NCBI GenBank assembly: GCA_021791135.1
Contig: JAJYXD010000008.1
Span: 2,147 to 28,255 of the forward strand
DNA: 26,109 nt
Direction of reading: 5' to 3'
DNA from: a bacterium
Lineage (GTDB): Bacteria; Patescibacteriota; Minisyncoccia; UBA6257; GWB1-50-10
The position numbers and the translations under genes are program-made. Positions 1 through 7,963 of the stretch are shown here, piece after piece (position 1 is the stretch's first letter; each line of letters begins with the position of its first letter). Under the pieces are notes generated by a model. It saw nothing but the letters and a program-made list of their open reading frames with translations, was not told where the DNA came from and made no database searches.

Positions 1-1016
1 ATATTTCACAAGCACAAGCCACAGAACGATGGAACTCGCTTTCGGAACGTCTGCGTGAAGCGCTCTTTTCAGAGTTCGTTGCCGAGTCCGTTCTCGACAT
101 CTGTAAGAATCATCACCTTATAGAGGAAAAGGCGGCTGTGGTGAAAACGTACGCCGCGTATGTTCTTATGGGATTCCTTCATCCCGAGGAGTTTTCCTCG
201 GAGATTCAGATGGCGCTCTCGCTTCCTCCGGAAGTCGCAAGACCGCTGGGAGAAGATCTGCAAAAAAAGGTGTTTTCCCAGCACGCCGACGAGATTCAAA
301 AAATATACGCGCCCGCGTCTCCGGCGAAAGAAATGAAAACTCCGGAACTGGGAATAACAATAGAAGACGGAGAAATTGAAGGGGCGGCTCCCGAGAAAAA
401 AACGATCACGTTTGCGGGACTTAGAAAGGAGGCTGCCGAGCCGGAAGAAAAACTTCCGATCACCGTCTCGGAGAAGCCGCCCATAGAAGCGGGGAAGGGT
501 GAAGAAAATCCATTCATACTTCAGGAAGAAAAACCCGTTGCGGAAACCTCGCAGCCGTTTCTAAAGAAGTTTTCCTTCTCCCTCGGCGGATTCTTCGGAA
601 AAAAGAAAGAAGAACAGCAGATAGAGAAGCCGGTAAAGGCAAAGATTGATCTTTTCGGCGGGCCGAAAGAAGACCAGGAGAAAAAAGTGGTTCACTATAG
701 TGAATTGAGAACTCCGCTCGGAGAAAGCATCTTCAAGCCGGCCGAAGCGGCAAAAACGGCGGTACCCGCGCCCATCGCGCCGGAAGCGATTTCTCCCGAG
801 ATACCGGGCGGCGGAACCGTGAAAAAGGCGCCGTGGTCGTTTAAGTGGTTTGGGGCGCAAGCGCCCGCAAGAGACGAACAAAAAAACGTTCCCGTGCACG
901 AGGCCGTTGGTGCTCCGGCGGAGGAGATAAAAGAAAAACAAGAAGGTGATGTGCCGAAAAACGGCGGCGAGGGGGCGCCTCACCTCGAAGGAAACATAAT
1001 TGATCTTAGAAAATAA
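1..1016 (+). CDS. 5'-truncated charged hypothetical protein at head of T4SS-like cluster
   Basis: The reading frame is open from the first bases of the window (frame of position 3) to the TAA at 1014-1016, so the gene starts upstream; the GTG at 138 is only an internal valine. About 337 residues are visible. The first ~90 are helical and amphipathic (an ERLREALFSEF-like stretch). The rest is low complexity, rich in E, K, P and A, with short repeated motifs such as FFGKKKEE and FKWFGA, and looks disordered. There is no signal peptide or membrane segment in the visible part. It ends three bases before the PrgI-family gene, so it is very probably in the same operon and may be a cytoplasmic accessory of the secretion machine. 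I do not recognise a named family; the function is unknown. Confidence 0.8.
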   Translation, partial: ISQAQATERWNSLSERLREALFSEFVAESVLDICKNHHLIEEKAAVVKTYAAYVLMGFLHPEEFSSEIQMALSLPPEVARPLGEDLQKKVFSQHADEIQKIYAPASPAKEMKTPELGITIEDGEIEGAAPEKKTITFAGLRKEAAEPEEKLPITVSEKPPIEAGKGEENPFILQEEKPVAETSQPFLKKFSFSLGGFFGKKKEEQQIEKPVKAKIDLFGGPKEDQEKKVVHYSELRTPLGESIFKPAEAAKTAVPAPIAPEAISPEIPGGGTVKKAPWSFKWFGAQAPARDEQKNVPVHEAVGAPAEEIKEKQEGDVPKNGGEGAPHLEGNIIDLRK

Positions 1017-1019
1017 AGA

Positions 1020-1514
1020 ATGGAATTCCAGGTTCCACAATTTATAGAAGAGAAGCCGAAAATTGTCGGATTTCTGACGCTCGCCCAGTTTCTCTACCTC
1101 GCGGGTGCGGCGCTTATAAGTTTCGTGGGGTTTCGGGTATTCAGCTTTTTTTTCTGGCTTCTTCTTACGCTTGTCGTGGGTACCGCGGCCGTACTTCTCG
1201 CGTTTATAAAAATCAACGGCCAGAGTTTTCCGAAACTTCTCGCCGCCGCGTTTAACTACTTTTGGAAACCACGGACCTATACCTGGCAGAGGAAAGCGCC
1301 CGAGACCACCATCGATCTCGAAAAAATAGAGGCGATCGAGAGCGCGAGAAACAGCATGCACATTCAGGAGAAACTGAAGTCGATCGCGCTCTCGGTTACG
1401 ACCGGAAAATTTTTCCTAAAACAGCCGCAGTCGGAGGAGCGGGAGCGGTACGAAACCGTGATGCGTCTCACGGGCGAACGGGAACAAGCGAAACGAATCG
1501 ATTATTCCTCCTGA
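1020..1514 (+). CDS. PrgI-family membrane protein (VirB3-like T4SS component)
   Basis: A 164-residue protein that starts at ATG 1020, three bases after the previous stop. The N-terminus (MEFQVPQFIEEKPKIVGFLT) is typical of PrgI-family proteins of Gram-positive and Patescibacterial conjugation systems. Two adjacent membrane segments lie at about residues 16-38 and 42-63, followed by the family-like FNYFWKPRTYTWQR stretch (about 78-92) and a charged cytoplasmic tail. By family knowledge these proteins take the place of VirB3 and sit beside the VirB4 ATPase at the inner membrane. The next gene encodes VirB4-like sequence, which supports the call. The role in substrate transfer is inferred from context. 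Confidence 0.8.
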   Translation: MEFQVPQFIEEKPKIVGFLTLAQFLYLAGAALISFVGFRVFSFFFWLLLTLVVGTAAVLLAFIKINGQSFPKLLAAAFNYFWKPRTYTWQRKAPETTIDLEKIEAIESARNSMHIQEKLKSIALSVTTGKFFLKQPQSEERERYETVMRLTGEREQAKRIDYSS

Positions 1515-1538
1515 TTCGTATAAAATGAAACAATAACC

Positions 1539-2174
1539 ATGGCGGAACCAACACAGGCCTCACAACAATTCGTAAAGATAAAAGAAGTTCGCGACGGGAT
1601 TATATACCTCAAGAGCGGCGGGTTGCGCGAGGTTCTTATCGTGAGCGGTATCAACTTCGAGCTCAAGTCGGAAGGCGAGCAGGGCGCTATCCTCGCGAAC
1701 TTTCAGCGATTTTTGAACTCGCTCGATTTCGGAATTCAGTTTTTTATTCACTCGAGAAAGGTGAATATCGCGCGGTATCTCGCGAACATGGAGGAGCACA
1801 AAAAGGAGGAGACGAACGAACTTCTTCGGGTGCAGATCGAAGAATATATCAACTTTGTGAGAAATTTTATCGAGGAAAACGCGATTATCAGCAAAAACTT
1901 CTTCGTGATTGTTCCCTACGACCCAGTCTCGCTTCCCTCGGGTACGAAGGGGCTTCTCGGACTTTTTGGCAAAAAACAAGCGGGGGGCGGACACACAAAA
2001 AACACGACAGAGGAGGAATATATATCACAATTAAAAGAGCGTGCTACACAGGTAATAGAGGGGCTCGCGGCAATCGAACTTAGAGCGGTGCCGCTCGAGA
2101 ACGACGAGCTTGTCGAGCTTTTCTACAACCTTTATAACCCCCAGGTCGTCGATAAAAAAGGAGTCGTAACATGA
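1539..2174 (+). CDS. VirB4/TraC-like ATPase, N-terminal half encoded as a separate protein
   Basis: 211 residues. It resembles the N-terminal non-ATPase part of VirB4/TraC proteins: an early beta-rich region (FVKIKEVRDGIIYLKSGGLR), the INFELKSEGEQ region, then IQFFIHSRKVN and the helical segment leading to KNFFVIVPYD. It contains no Walker motif. Its TGA stop (2172-2174) overlaps the ATG (2171-2173) of the next gene, which carries the ATPase domain, so the two halves are translationally coupled and probably assemble as one VirB4 unit on the cytoplasmic face of the membrane. Both halves look intact, so this is a genuine split rather than a recent frameshift. A TATAAA sequence at 1518-1523 could be a weak internal promoter but has no convincing -35. 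Confidence 0.75.
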   Translation: MAEPTQASQQFVKIKEVRDGIIYLKSGGLREVLIVSGINFELKSEGEQGAILANFQRFLNSLDFGIQFFIHSRKVNIARYLANMEEHKKEETNELLRVQIEEYINFVRNFIEENAIISKNFFVIVPYDPVSLPSGTKGLLGLFGKKQAGGGHTKNTTEEEYISQLKERATQVIEGLAAIELRAVPLENDELVELFYNLYNPQVVDKKGVVT

Positions 2175-3925
2175 AAGTAACTATTCCACAGGCATACAAA
2201 CCGGGAGAAGGAGATCTCCCGAATATCATCGCACCCGCGGGACTCGAGATAGACGCCAACTATCTGAAGTTGGGCGATTTCTACGTCAAAACATTTTTTG
2301 TGTTCACCTACCCGCGGTACCTTTCCGCCGGCTGGTTTTCCGAGATTATCAATCTCCCGAATATGATGGATATCTCGATTGTGATGTACCCAATGGACAC
2401 GGCGCTTGCACTTAGAAATCTTCGAAAGAAGGTTGCACAGATCGAAGCGGAGATCGGAGAAAAACAGGAGAAGGGCCTCGTACGCGACCCCATGCTCGAG
2501 ACGGCCTATGAGGACGTGGAGACACTGCGCGATTCGCTTCAGCAGGCGCGCGAGCGTCTCTTCGAGGTCGGGGTATACATAACCATATACGCCCCCACAC
2601 TCGACGAGCTCTCGGAAACGGAGAGTAGGGTAACAAATGCGCTTGAAAGCAAACTCGTGTATGCGAAGCCCGCGCTCTTCAGACAGTCCGAGGGATTGAA
2701 CTCGGTATTCCCGATCGCGTCGGATGAGCTTGCCACAAGAACCTCCTTGAACACCGGTCCCGCTTCCTCGCTCTTTCCTTTTATCTCTCCTGACCTTACC
2801 TCGGAAAAAGGCATTCTCTACGGGGTCAATATGCACAACAACAGCCTCATTATTTTCGACCGTTACTCGCTCGAGAATGCGAACATGACGATTTTTGCAA
2901 AGTCCGGCTCCGGAAAGTCGTACGCCGCGAAGCTTCAGATTTTGCGATCGATGATGGTAGGCACGAACGTAATTGTGATCGATCCGGAAAACGAGTATGA
3001 GAACCTCGCAAACGCGATCGGCGGCAGTTATTTCAAGATCTCGCTCACCTCACCAAGCCACATCAATCCATTCGATATTCCCATTATTCCCGAGGGAGAC
3101 GAGCCCGCGGACGTCTTCAAGTCGCACATCCTGAATCTTACCGGTCTCGTGAAGCTTATGCTGGGGGAGATAACCCCGGAGGAAGAATCACTCCTTGATC
3201 GTGCCATTACTGAAACGTACGCCTCCCGCGACATTACGGCGGAGAACTTCGGAAGCATGAAAGAATTGAACCCGCCGCTCCTCGAGGACCTGCAGACAAT
3301 CCTTATGAATACCGAGGGGGGGCGCGGCATCGGTCAGCGACTCGACAAGTTCACGCATGGATCCTATTCCGGATTTACCAATGCGCCCACGAACGTCGAC
3401 ATCAAGAACCGGCTCATTGTGTTTTCGATCCGCGATCTCGAAGAAGAGCTTCGTCCGATCGCGATGTATATCATTCTGAACTTCGTCTGGAACATTATCA
3501 GATCCGAGCTCAAGAAACGAATGCTCGTAATCGACGAGGCGTGGCTCATGATGAAACACAAAGACAGTGCATCCTTTCTCTTCGGTCTCGTGAAGCGCGC
3601 GCGAAAATATTATCTGGGCGTCGTTACGATTACCCAGGATGTCGATGACTTTTTGAAATCGGAGTACGGAAAGCCTATTATCACCAACTCGTCGCTCCAG
3701 CTGCTTTTAAAGCAGTCTCCCACCTCGATCGAGGTCTTAACCAAGGCGTTCAATCTCACGGAGGGGGAGGCAGCCTTTCTCCTTCAGGCGGGAATCGGGG
3801 AGGGTCTTTTCTTCGCCGGACTGAAACACGTTGCGATTAAAATCATTCCTTCTTATACCGAAGATCAGATTATTACCACAAATCCCGAACAAATTATGGA
3901 GATAAAGGGGTTGCGGCAAAAATAA
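2171..3925 (+). CDS. virB4: VirB4-family T4SS ATPase, C-terminal half
   Basis: 584 residues. Walker A is AKSGSGKS at 243-250 and Walker B is MLVIDEAW at 451-458. Further family features are VIDPENEYENL after the P-loop, the DKFTHGSYSGFT region, and the late TITQDVDDFL and NSSLQLLLKQSP segments typical of VirB4/TraC hexameric ATPases. The first ~200 residues continue the N-terminal VirB4 domain and include a predicted coiled coil (about 80-130). The protein would energise pilus assembly or substrate transfer at the inner membrane. The ATG overlaps the stop of the N-half gene (ATGA), and the next gene starts four bases after the TAA stop. Confidence 0.88.
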   Translation: MKVTIPQAYKPGEGDLPNIIAPAGLEIDANYLKLGDFYVKTFFVFTYPRYLSAGWFSEIINLPNMMDISIVMYPMDTALALRNLRKKVAQIEAEIGEKQEKGLVRDPMLETAYEDVETLRDSLQQARERLFEVGVYITIYAPTLDELSETESRVTNALESKLVYAKPALFRQSEGLNSVFPIASDELATRTSLNTGPASSLFPFISPDLTSEKGILYGVNMHNNSLIIFDRYSLENANMTIFAKSGSGKSYAAKLQILRSMMVGTNVIVIDPENEYENLANAIGGSYFKISLTSPSHINPFDIPIIPEGDEPADVFKSHILNLTGLVKLMLGEITPEEESLLDRAITETYASRDITAENFGSMKELNPPLLEDLQTILMNTEGGRGIGQRLDKFTHGSYSGFTNAPTNVDIKNRLIVFSIRDLEEELRPIAMYIILNFVWNIIRSELKKRMLVIDEAWLMMKHKDSASFLFGLVKRARKYYLGVVTITQDVDDFLKSEYGKPIITNSSLQLLLKQSPTSIEVLTKAFNLTEGEAAFLLQAGIGEGLFFAGLKHVAIKIIPSYTEDQIITTNPEQIMEIKGLRQK

Positions 3926-3928
3926 ATC

Positions 3929-4363
3929 ATGGCGGAGCTTCCGAAAACAACACGCAAGCCATCCGAGGCGCAAGACTTCAAAAAAAAGGAAGAGACACAC
4001 CTCGGAAGCGCGGGGCCAAACCCCGACGATTTTACCGTCTCCGAGATAATGGTGGGGATCATGTACACCTTCACCGTCGACTCGCTGTGTCTGGCGCTTG
4101 ATTACACCGCGATAGGGGCGGTGATAACCCCCGTCTTAAGAAACGGGGTTGCATTTACGATCTGGCTCTGGCTCAAATCAAAAAACGACCCTCACACAAC
4201 GAAAGCGGGGAGATTGATATTTAAGGGGGTTGCGAACGTCATTCCGTGGCTTCCGCTCTTCGTAAATACATTCATGTTTATTGCAGAGACCTACATTCAC
4301 AATCATCCGGAGAAGTTCGCGGTTGCGGAGAAGGTTGCGGGAGCAACTTCGAGCAAGGTGTAG
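3929..4363 (+). CDS. small integral membrane protein of the T4SS-like cluster
   Basis: 144 residues with a polar, charged N-terminus (about 1-35) and hydrophobic segments at about 38-60, 62-82 (ITPVLRNGVAFTIWLWL) and 99-122 (VIPWLPLFVNTFMFIAETYI). There is no signal peptide, so the N-terminus is probably cytoplasmic. It is spaced four bases after virB4 and is surely co-transcribed. I do not recognise the family; the size and position fit a small membrane accessory of the secretion channel. Confidence 0.75.
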   Translation: MAELPKTTRKPSEAQDFKKKEETHLGSAGPNPDDFTVSEIMVGIMYTFTVDSLCLALDYTAIGAVITPVLRNGVAFTIWLWLKSKNDPHTTKAGRLIFKGVANVIPWLPLFVNTFMFIAETYIHNHPEKFAVAEKVAGATSSKV

Positions 4364-4389
4364 TACTATATAAGTAGACCTCGGTAATC

Positions 4390-5079
4390 ATGAAAAAATG
4401 GATTCATATCATCTTATCTCTCGCGCTATTTGTTTCGCTCGCCGTTATTTCCCGTTCTTCCGCGGAGACTGTAACGGGGCAGGTGGTTATTACGTGGCAG
4501 GCCAACAACTACTTCCCCGCGGATTTTTCGGGAAAATCCCTCCCCGCGCCGTACACCGAGATTGTAGTATCCGCAGAATTAGTCCAGAACAATAAGCTCG
4601 TAGACATCTCAGGTGTCGAGATTCGCTGGTTCGTCGATGATAAATTCTTAAAATCGGGCGCGGGGCTCAAGACCATCTCCTTCTATGCGGGGCAGGAAGA
4701 CGACGGCTATGCGTCCGTTCGCGCCACTGTGATAACAAAAAATGGCTCGTTCCAAAATGCTCTTCAAATCCCCATCGTGCCACCGGAAATTGTGTTAAGC
4801 TACAAATCCCCAACGAACACCATTAAGCCGGATTCCCAAATAACAGTGGAGGTAATTCCTTTTTCTTTCTCCATACAATCGCCCGGCGATCTCACTTTCT
4901 TTTGGTCGGTGAACGGAACACAAACCAACACAAAGGCCGGCACTCTTTCGCTTAATGTAGGGATGCCGCAGACCGTATCCCAAAACACCATTCAGATCTC
5001 CGTATCCGCGCAGAATAATCGAAACCCGATAGAAATTGCAAAAACCTTACTCACACTTCCCCTACAAACCTCGCAATAA
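4390..5079 (+). CDS. secreted Ig-like-fold hypothetical protein
   Basis: 229 residues. It starts with a clear Sec signal peptide (MKKWIHIILSLALFVSLAVI, cleavage likely near SSA-ET, about residue 26). The mature part is beta-rich: VEIRWFVDDKFL, GLKTISFYAGQEDDGYASVRATV, then a second repeat-like unit with LTFFWSVNG and NTIQISVSAQN. This looks like two tandem Ig- or PKD-like domains ending at about residue 225. No catalytic motif is seen. It lies between membrane components of the secretion cluster and ends one base before the next start, so it is probably an exported structural or adhesive partner of the pilin-like protein. The function is not identified. Confidence 0.75.
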   Translation: MKKWIHIILSLALFVSLAVISRSSAETVTGQVVITWQANNYFPADFSGKSLPAPYTEIVVSAELVQNNKLVDISGVEIRWFVDDKFLKSGAGLKTISFYAGQEDDGYASVRATVITKNGSFQNALQIPIVPPEIVLSYKSPTNTIKPDSQITVEVIPFSFSIQSPGDLTFFWSVNGTQTNTKAGTLSLNVGMPQTVSQNTIQISVSAQNNRNPIEIAKTLLTLPLQTSQ

Positions 5080-5080
5080 T

Positions 5081-6559
5081 ATGAAAGGAAAAAATGTCAT
5101 AACAATTCTCTTCGTCTCGCTTCTTTTTTTCGGATTCGGCGCCGCGGTGTATGCGCAATCCTCAAGCCAGAACAGTCCGATTGTTAATGTGGATTTCCAG
5201 TGTCCGGGGTGTACAACAGGAAAGATGGACATCGTCACCTACATCAACAACTTCTATAAATTCAGCTTATGGATCGGGGGAGCACTCGCCCTGGGAATGA
5301 TCGTCGCGGGAGGCATCATGCGCATCGTCTCCGCGGGAAGCCCCGATAAGCTGCGCGAGGCCTCGGAGATGATCACCTCCTCGATATTTGGGCTTCTTCT
5401 TCTCTTTGGGTCGTATCTGGTCTTGAACACCATTAACCCCGAGATTACACTCCTGAAGCTTCCCGCCGCGGGGGAAGGCGATGCGAAGCTGGCCGCCCAA
5501 ACTACCGATTCCATCACGGCAAGCGAGTGCGGCGGAACGAACGCCAAAAGCTTCGAGGCGATAAGGGTGTGGGACGGAAAGATCCAGCGGTCGGATCTGA
5601 ATTGTATCTACAGAAGATCGGTAACGCCGACCGCAATAGGGCTCACAAGCGGCGAATATTACGACACCAACCTTACCGTACCCGCAAAATCGATGGTGTG
5701 GCTCTACCCCTACTTCCCGAGATCGGGGGGCTCATCAAAAGCGGAGTGTTTGATTTATGCCTTTCTAAGCACCGAAAAGGACGCGCAGATAAAAATGGTG
5801 GATCTGGACACAGAGCTTCAGTTGTGCGCCCCGAAGTTTCAGAGCTTGGGCGGCCCGATCTGCAAGGCGTGGATGTTCACCGCAAAGGAATCAACCATTG
5901 AGAGTTTCGATACGAGCGATACGTCACAGTATAAATACATCGGCTACACAGTGATTCCTTCGGACGCCTTTCCTTACTATGACCCTCTCTCGCAGCCTCC
6001 CCGTTCTATAACAAAAAGCGACGGCACAAAAGCGGGGCCGGTCCCCGGACAAGACAATGTCTGTTATACAACCTACTGCGCGGAGGAGAAGTGGACGTGT
6101 TCCGACGTCGAGACCCCCAAACTCGACATGCCAGCGAATGACGTAAACGTCGGGGTGTGCAATACTTGCAGTGATGTTCCCAGCAGCTTCTCTTTTAATT
6201 CGAATCCCTGCAATAAGGCGATTAAAGATACGAACAGAAACGCCAATGGAAACTGCAGACTGAACGACGCTCTTATACAAAAGCTCACGGCTTTTAAAAA
6301 CTCGTTCGGGGGCGGGTGGCAGATTAACGAAGCGTGGCCCCCGACGGTTCCTCATCTGGATTCCTGTCACGCGGACGGAACCTGTGTAGACATCGCGCTC
6401 TCGGATATAGGTCTTAAAAACGGTACGTGCACGAACGTAGTAAAGGCGTTAAGCGATCTAAAAAAGGCGGGTTTGGGCGCCTCCGTGAACGAATATAAAG
6501 AGTGCGGCGGAACTACTTATAAAACCACCACGGGCGGTCATATCCACGTACAATGGTAA
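5081..6559 (+). CDS. TrbC/VirB2-like pilin membrane domain fused to an M15/LAS-type peptidase domain
   Basis: 492 residues from ATG 5081. A longer frame from 5036 exists, but it overlaps the previous gene and lacks the signal at its start. Order: signal peptide (1-26, ending VYAQ); a pilin-like module with membrane segments at 61-83 and 98-117 separated by a short polar loop, as in TrbC/VirB2 pilins; a cysteine-rich middle region (about 140-380); and a C-terminal domain. The C-terminal domain has SCHADGTCVD at 428-437, fitting the LAS/M15 zinc motif SxHxxGxAxD with Ala replaced by Cys, and ends GGHIHVQW (485-492) with the HxH motif. Predicted zinc ligands are H430, D437 and H489. A peptidoglycan peptidase carried by the secretion apparatus, doing the job of VirB1-type hydrolases, is inferred. 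It overlaps the next gene by seven bases. Confidence 0.8.
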   Translation: MKGKNVITILFVSLLFFGFGAAVYAQSSSQNSPIVNVDFQCPGCTTGKMDIVTYINNFYKFSLWIGGALALGMIVAGGIMRIVSAGSPDKLREASEMITSSIFGLLLLFGSYLVLNTINPEITLLKLPAAGEGDAKLAAQTTDSITASECGGTNAKSFEAIRVWDGKIQRSDLNCIYRRSVTPTAIGLTSGEYYDTNLTVPAKSMVWLYPYFPRSGGSSKAECLIYAFLSTEKDAQIKMVDLDTELQLCAPKFQSLGGPICKAWMFTAKESTIESFDTSDTSQYKYIGYTVIPSDAFPYYDPLSQPPRSITKSDGTKAGPVPGQDNVCYTTYCAEEKWTCSDVETPKLDMPANDVNVGVCNTCSDVPSSFSFNSNPCNKAIKDTNRNANGNCRLNDALIQKLTAFKNSFGGGWQINEAWPPTVPHLDSCHADGTCVDIALSDIGLKNGTCTNVVKALSDLKKAGLGASVNEYKECGGTTYKTTTGGHIHVQW

Positions 6560-7776
6560 AACTGGACTATAAAAAAATAATAATCACTCTTCTTATTGTC
6601 GCAGTGTTCGCGGTTATCGTGTATTTCATCTGGGGCGGCATTGCGGGGCCGGAGACGCCACTCCCCGCGGGAACGCCTTCTTCCTCGTCCACGCTCCCCG
6701 AGGCGGGGTCCGCTCTTCCGTCGGCCGGAACGTCGACGGGGAATATTCCTGGAAACACCATTTCTTTCCCCGCCGATTCGGATCCTATCTCTAAGGTTTC
6801 AAGCCAGCCCGTTTCCGGTTACTGGATCGATCCGCAAACGGAGGGAATTTTTTATCTCGACGCGAGCGGAAGGGTTTTTCTGGTGAATAAAAATAAGGGG
6901 GGAGAGGATACCGAAATAATAAAGCAGGGGGTTGGCACATTAAACACGATCGAGGTTGGTCCGAATTCACAGAAGATTCTTGCGGCCTTCGGCGATCCCC
7001 GTTCGCCCCGGTGGGGGATTTTCGATGACGTCGATCAGACATGGCGCCCACTCCCGAGTACCGTTCTAAACGCCGTGTGGGGAGAGAACAATGGAACGCT
7101 CTACGGCATAGTACAGAACGGGGGCGTTCCCGCGCTCGCTTCAATTGATGTAAGCAAGAGCGATATCTCAACGAAAATTTTAATAAAAGATTTTCGCTTT
7201 GAGGATGTACAGCTTTCATTTCTCTCTCCTTCGACTCTTTTTGTTCTCGAGCGGGGCTCTTCCGAATACTCCTCGCGTGTGTGGGGAATCGACACCAGCA
7301 ACCTTTCCATTCACCTTCTCCTCGATTCGAGAAAGGGCCTGACAATCAGCCCGAGCGACGACAGGAGAGTGTTCTTCTCTTTTCAGGGAAATGTGTTTCA
7401 CATACTTGATCCGAGAACCTTAAATACCATAACCCCCATTCCTTTCCTTACGGTCCCTGAAAAGTGCGCGTTCGGAGGCGTTGTGGCATATTGTTTCGTA
7501 CCGAATTCACAGAACTTCAAGAGCGCAGCCCTGCCGGACGACTACCTTAAATCGAAGATCTATACCACCGACTCGCTCTACGAGGTTAATCTTTCAAGTG
7601 GAGGAAGTGTTTCGTCCGATCTGCCGAAGACCGTGAATAACGAGCTCTTCGACGCGATATCGCCGAAGTTCAGTAAAGGCTTCCTTTATTTCATCAACCG
7701 CTACGACGGCTATCTTTACGCACTGAATCTCACCTCGGATCAGTTCTCTCAGGCGGGGCAGAACGTAGGAGACTAG
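6553..7776 (+). CDS. membrane-anchored extracytoplasmic beta-propeller-like protein
   Basis: 407 residues. An uncleaved N-terminal anchor (about 8-28, IIITLLIVAVFAVIVYFIWG) follows a short positive N-terminus. A Pro/Ser/Thr/Gly-rich linker runs from about 30 to 75. The rest is repeated beta-strand units with turn motifs such as GYWIDPQTEGIFYLDASGRVF, NSQKILAAFGD and FLYFINRYDGYLYALNL, which fits a WD40/PQQ-like propeller. No enzyme motif is seen. The ATG at 6553 overlaps the preceding stop (ATGGTAA), so the two are translationally coupled. It is the last gene of the secretion-like cluster; an outward-facing scaffold or binding role is inferred. Confidence 0.75.
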   Translation: MVKLDYKKIIITLLIVAVFAVIVYFIWGGIAGPETPLPAGTPSSSSTLPEAGSALPSAGTSTGNIPGNTISFPADSDPISKVSSQPVSGYWIDPQTEGIFYLDASGRVFLVNKNKGGEDTEIIKQGVGTLNTIEVGPNSQKILAAFGDPRSPRWGIFDDVDQTWRPLPSTVLNAVWGENNGTLYGIVQNGGVPALASIDVSKSDISTKILIKDFRFEDVQLSFLSPSTLFVLERGSSEYSSRVWGIDTSNLSIHLLLDSRKGLTISPSDDRRVFFSFQGNVFHILDPRTLNTITPIPFLTVPEKCAFGGVVAYCFVPNSQNFKSAALPDDYLKSKIYTTDSLYEVNLSSGGSVSSDLPKTVNNELFDAISPKFSKGFLYFINRYDGYLYALNLTSDQFSQAGQNVGD

Positions 7777-7814
7777 GGGGTGTCGGGAGTTTTGTTTTAT
7801 TCCCTCGCGGCACC

Positions 7815-7848
7815 GGGTGTCGGAATGCTCCTGCGGCATTCCGCACCC
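7815..7848. terminator. hairpin downstream of the T4SS-like operon
   Basis: The arms GGGTG-T-CGGAATGC (7815-7828) and GCATTCCG-CACCC (7836-7848) pair over 13 bp with one bulged T and a 7-base loop. It lies in the 187-bp gap between the converging genes ending at 7776 and 7964. It has no U-tract, so it may act as an RNA end-stabiliser or be part of a palindromic repeat rather than a classical terminator. Confidence 0.45.
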
Positions 7849-7907
7849 TACGCTCTCGGCTCGCGACTCCCTTTGGAATTATTGATGGAGTTCGTTCAAG
7901 AGTGTTG

Positions 7908-7949
7908 TTTCCGTGTTGTGACCCTCGTTCGAGGGTCACAACACGGAAA
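7908..7949. terminator. long perfect inverted repeat between convergent genes
   Basis: The arms 7908-7927 and 7930-7949 are perfect 20-base reverse complements (TTTCCGTGTTGTGACCCTCG and its complement). Two bases separate them, which in practice gives a GTTC tetraloop; G7907-C7950 and T7906-A7951 extend the stem. It sits 14 bases from the khpB stop and 131 bases after the secretion-operon stop, and no T-run follows on either strand. A bidirectional barrier to read-through from both operons is the simplest reading; a palindromic repeat family is the alternative. Confidence 0.55.
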
Positions 7950-7963
7950 CACAACAACTCTCA

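Noticed and set aside
561..2836. Long minus-strand frames opposite the PrgI and VirB4 genes (266 aa at 561-1361, 234 aa at 2132-2836)
   Set aside because: They lie antisense to well-supported genes, have basic low-complexity or random composition and match no family; they arise from the codon bias of the plus-strand genes.
4364..4389. Promoter in the short gap before the secreted Ig-like gene (TATATA-like sequence near 4368)
   Set aside because: AT-rich hexamers are present but no -35 at a suitable distance; the gene is likely part of the upstream transcript.
5036..5080. Start of the pilin-peptidase gene at 5036
   Set aside because: This would overlap the preceding gene by 44 bases and place 15 polar residues before the signal peptide; ATG 5081 begins directly with a good signal sequence.
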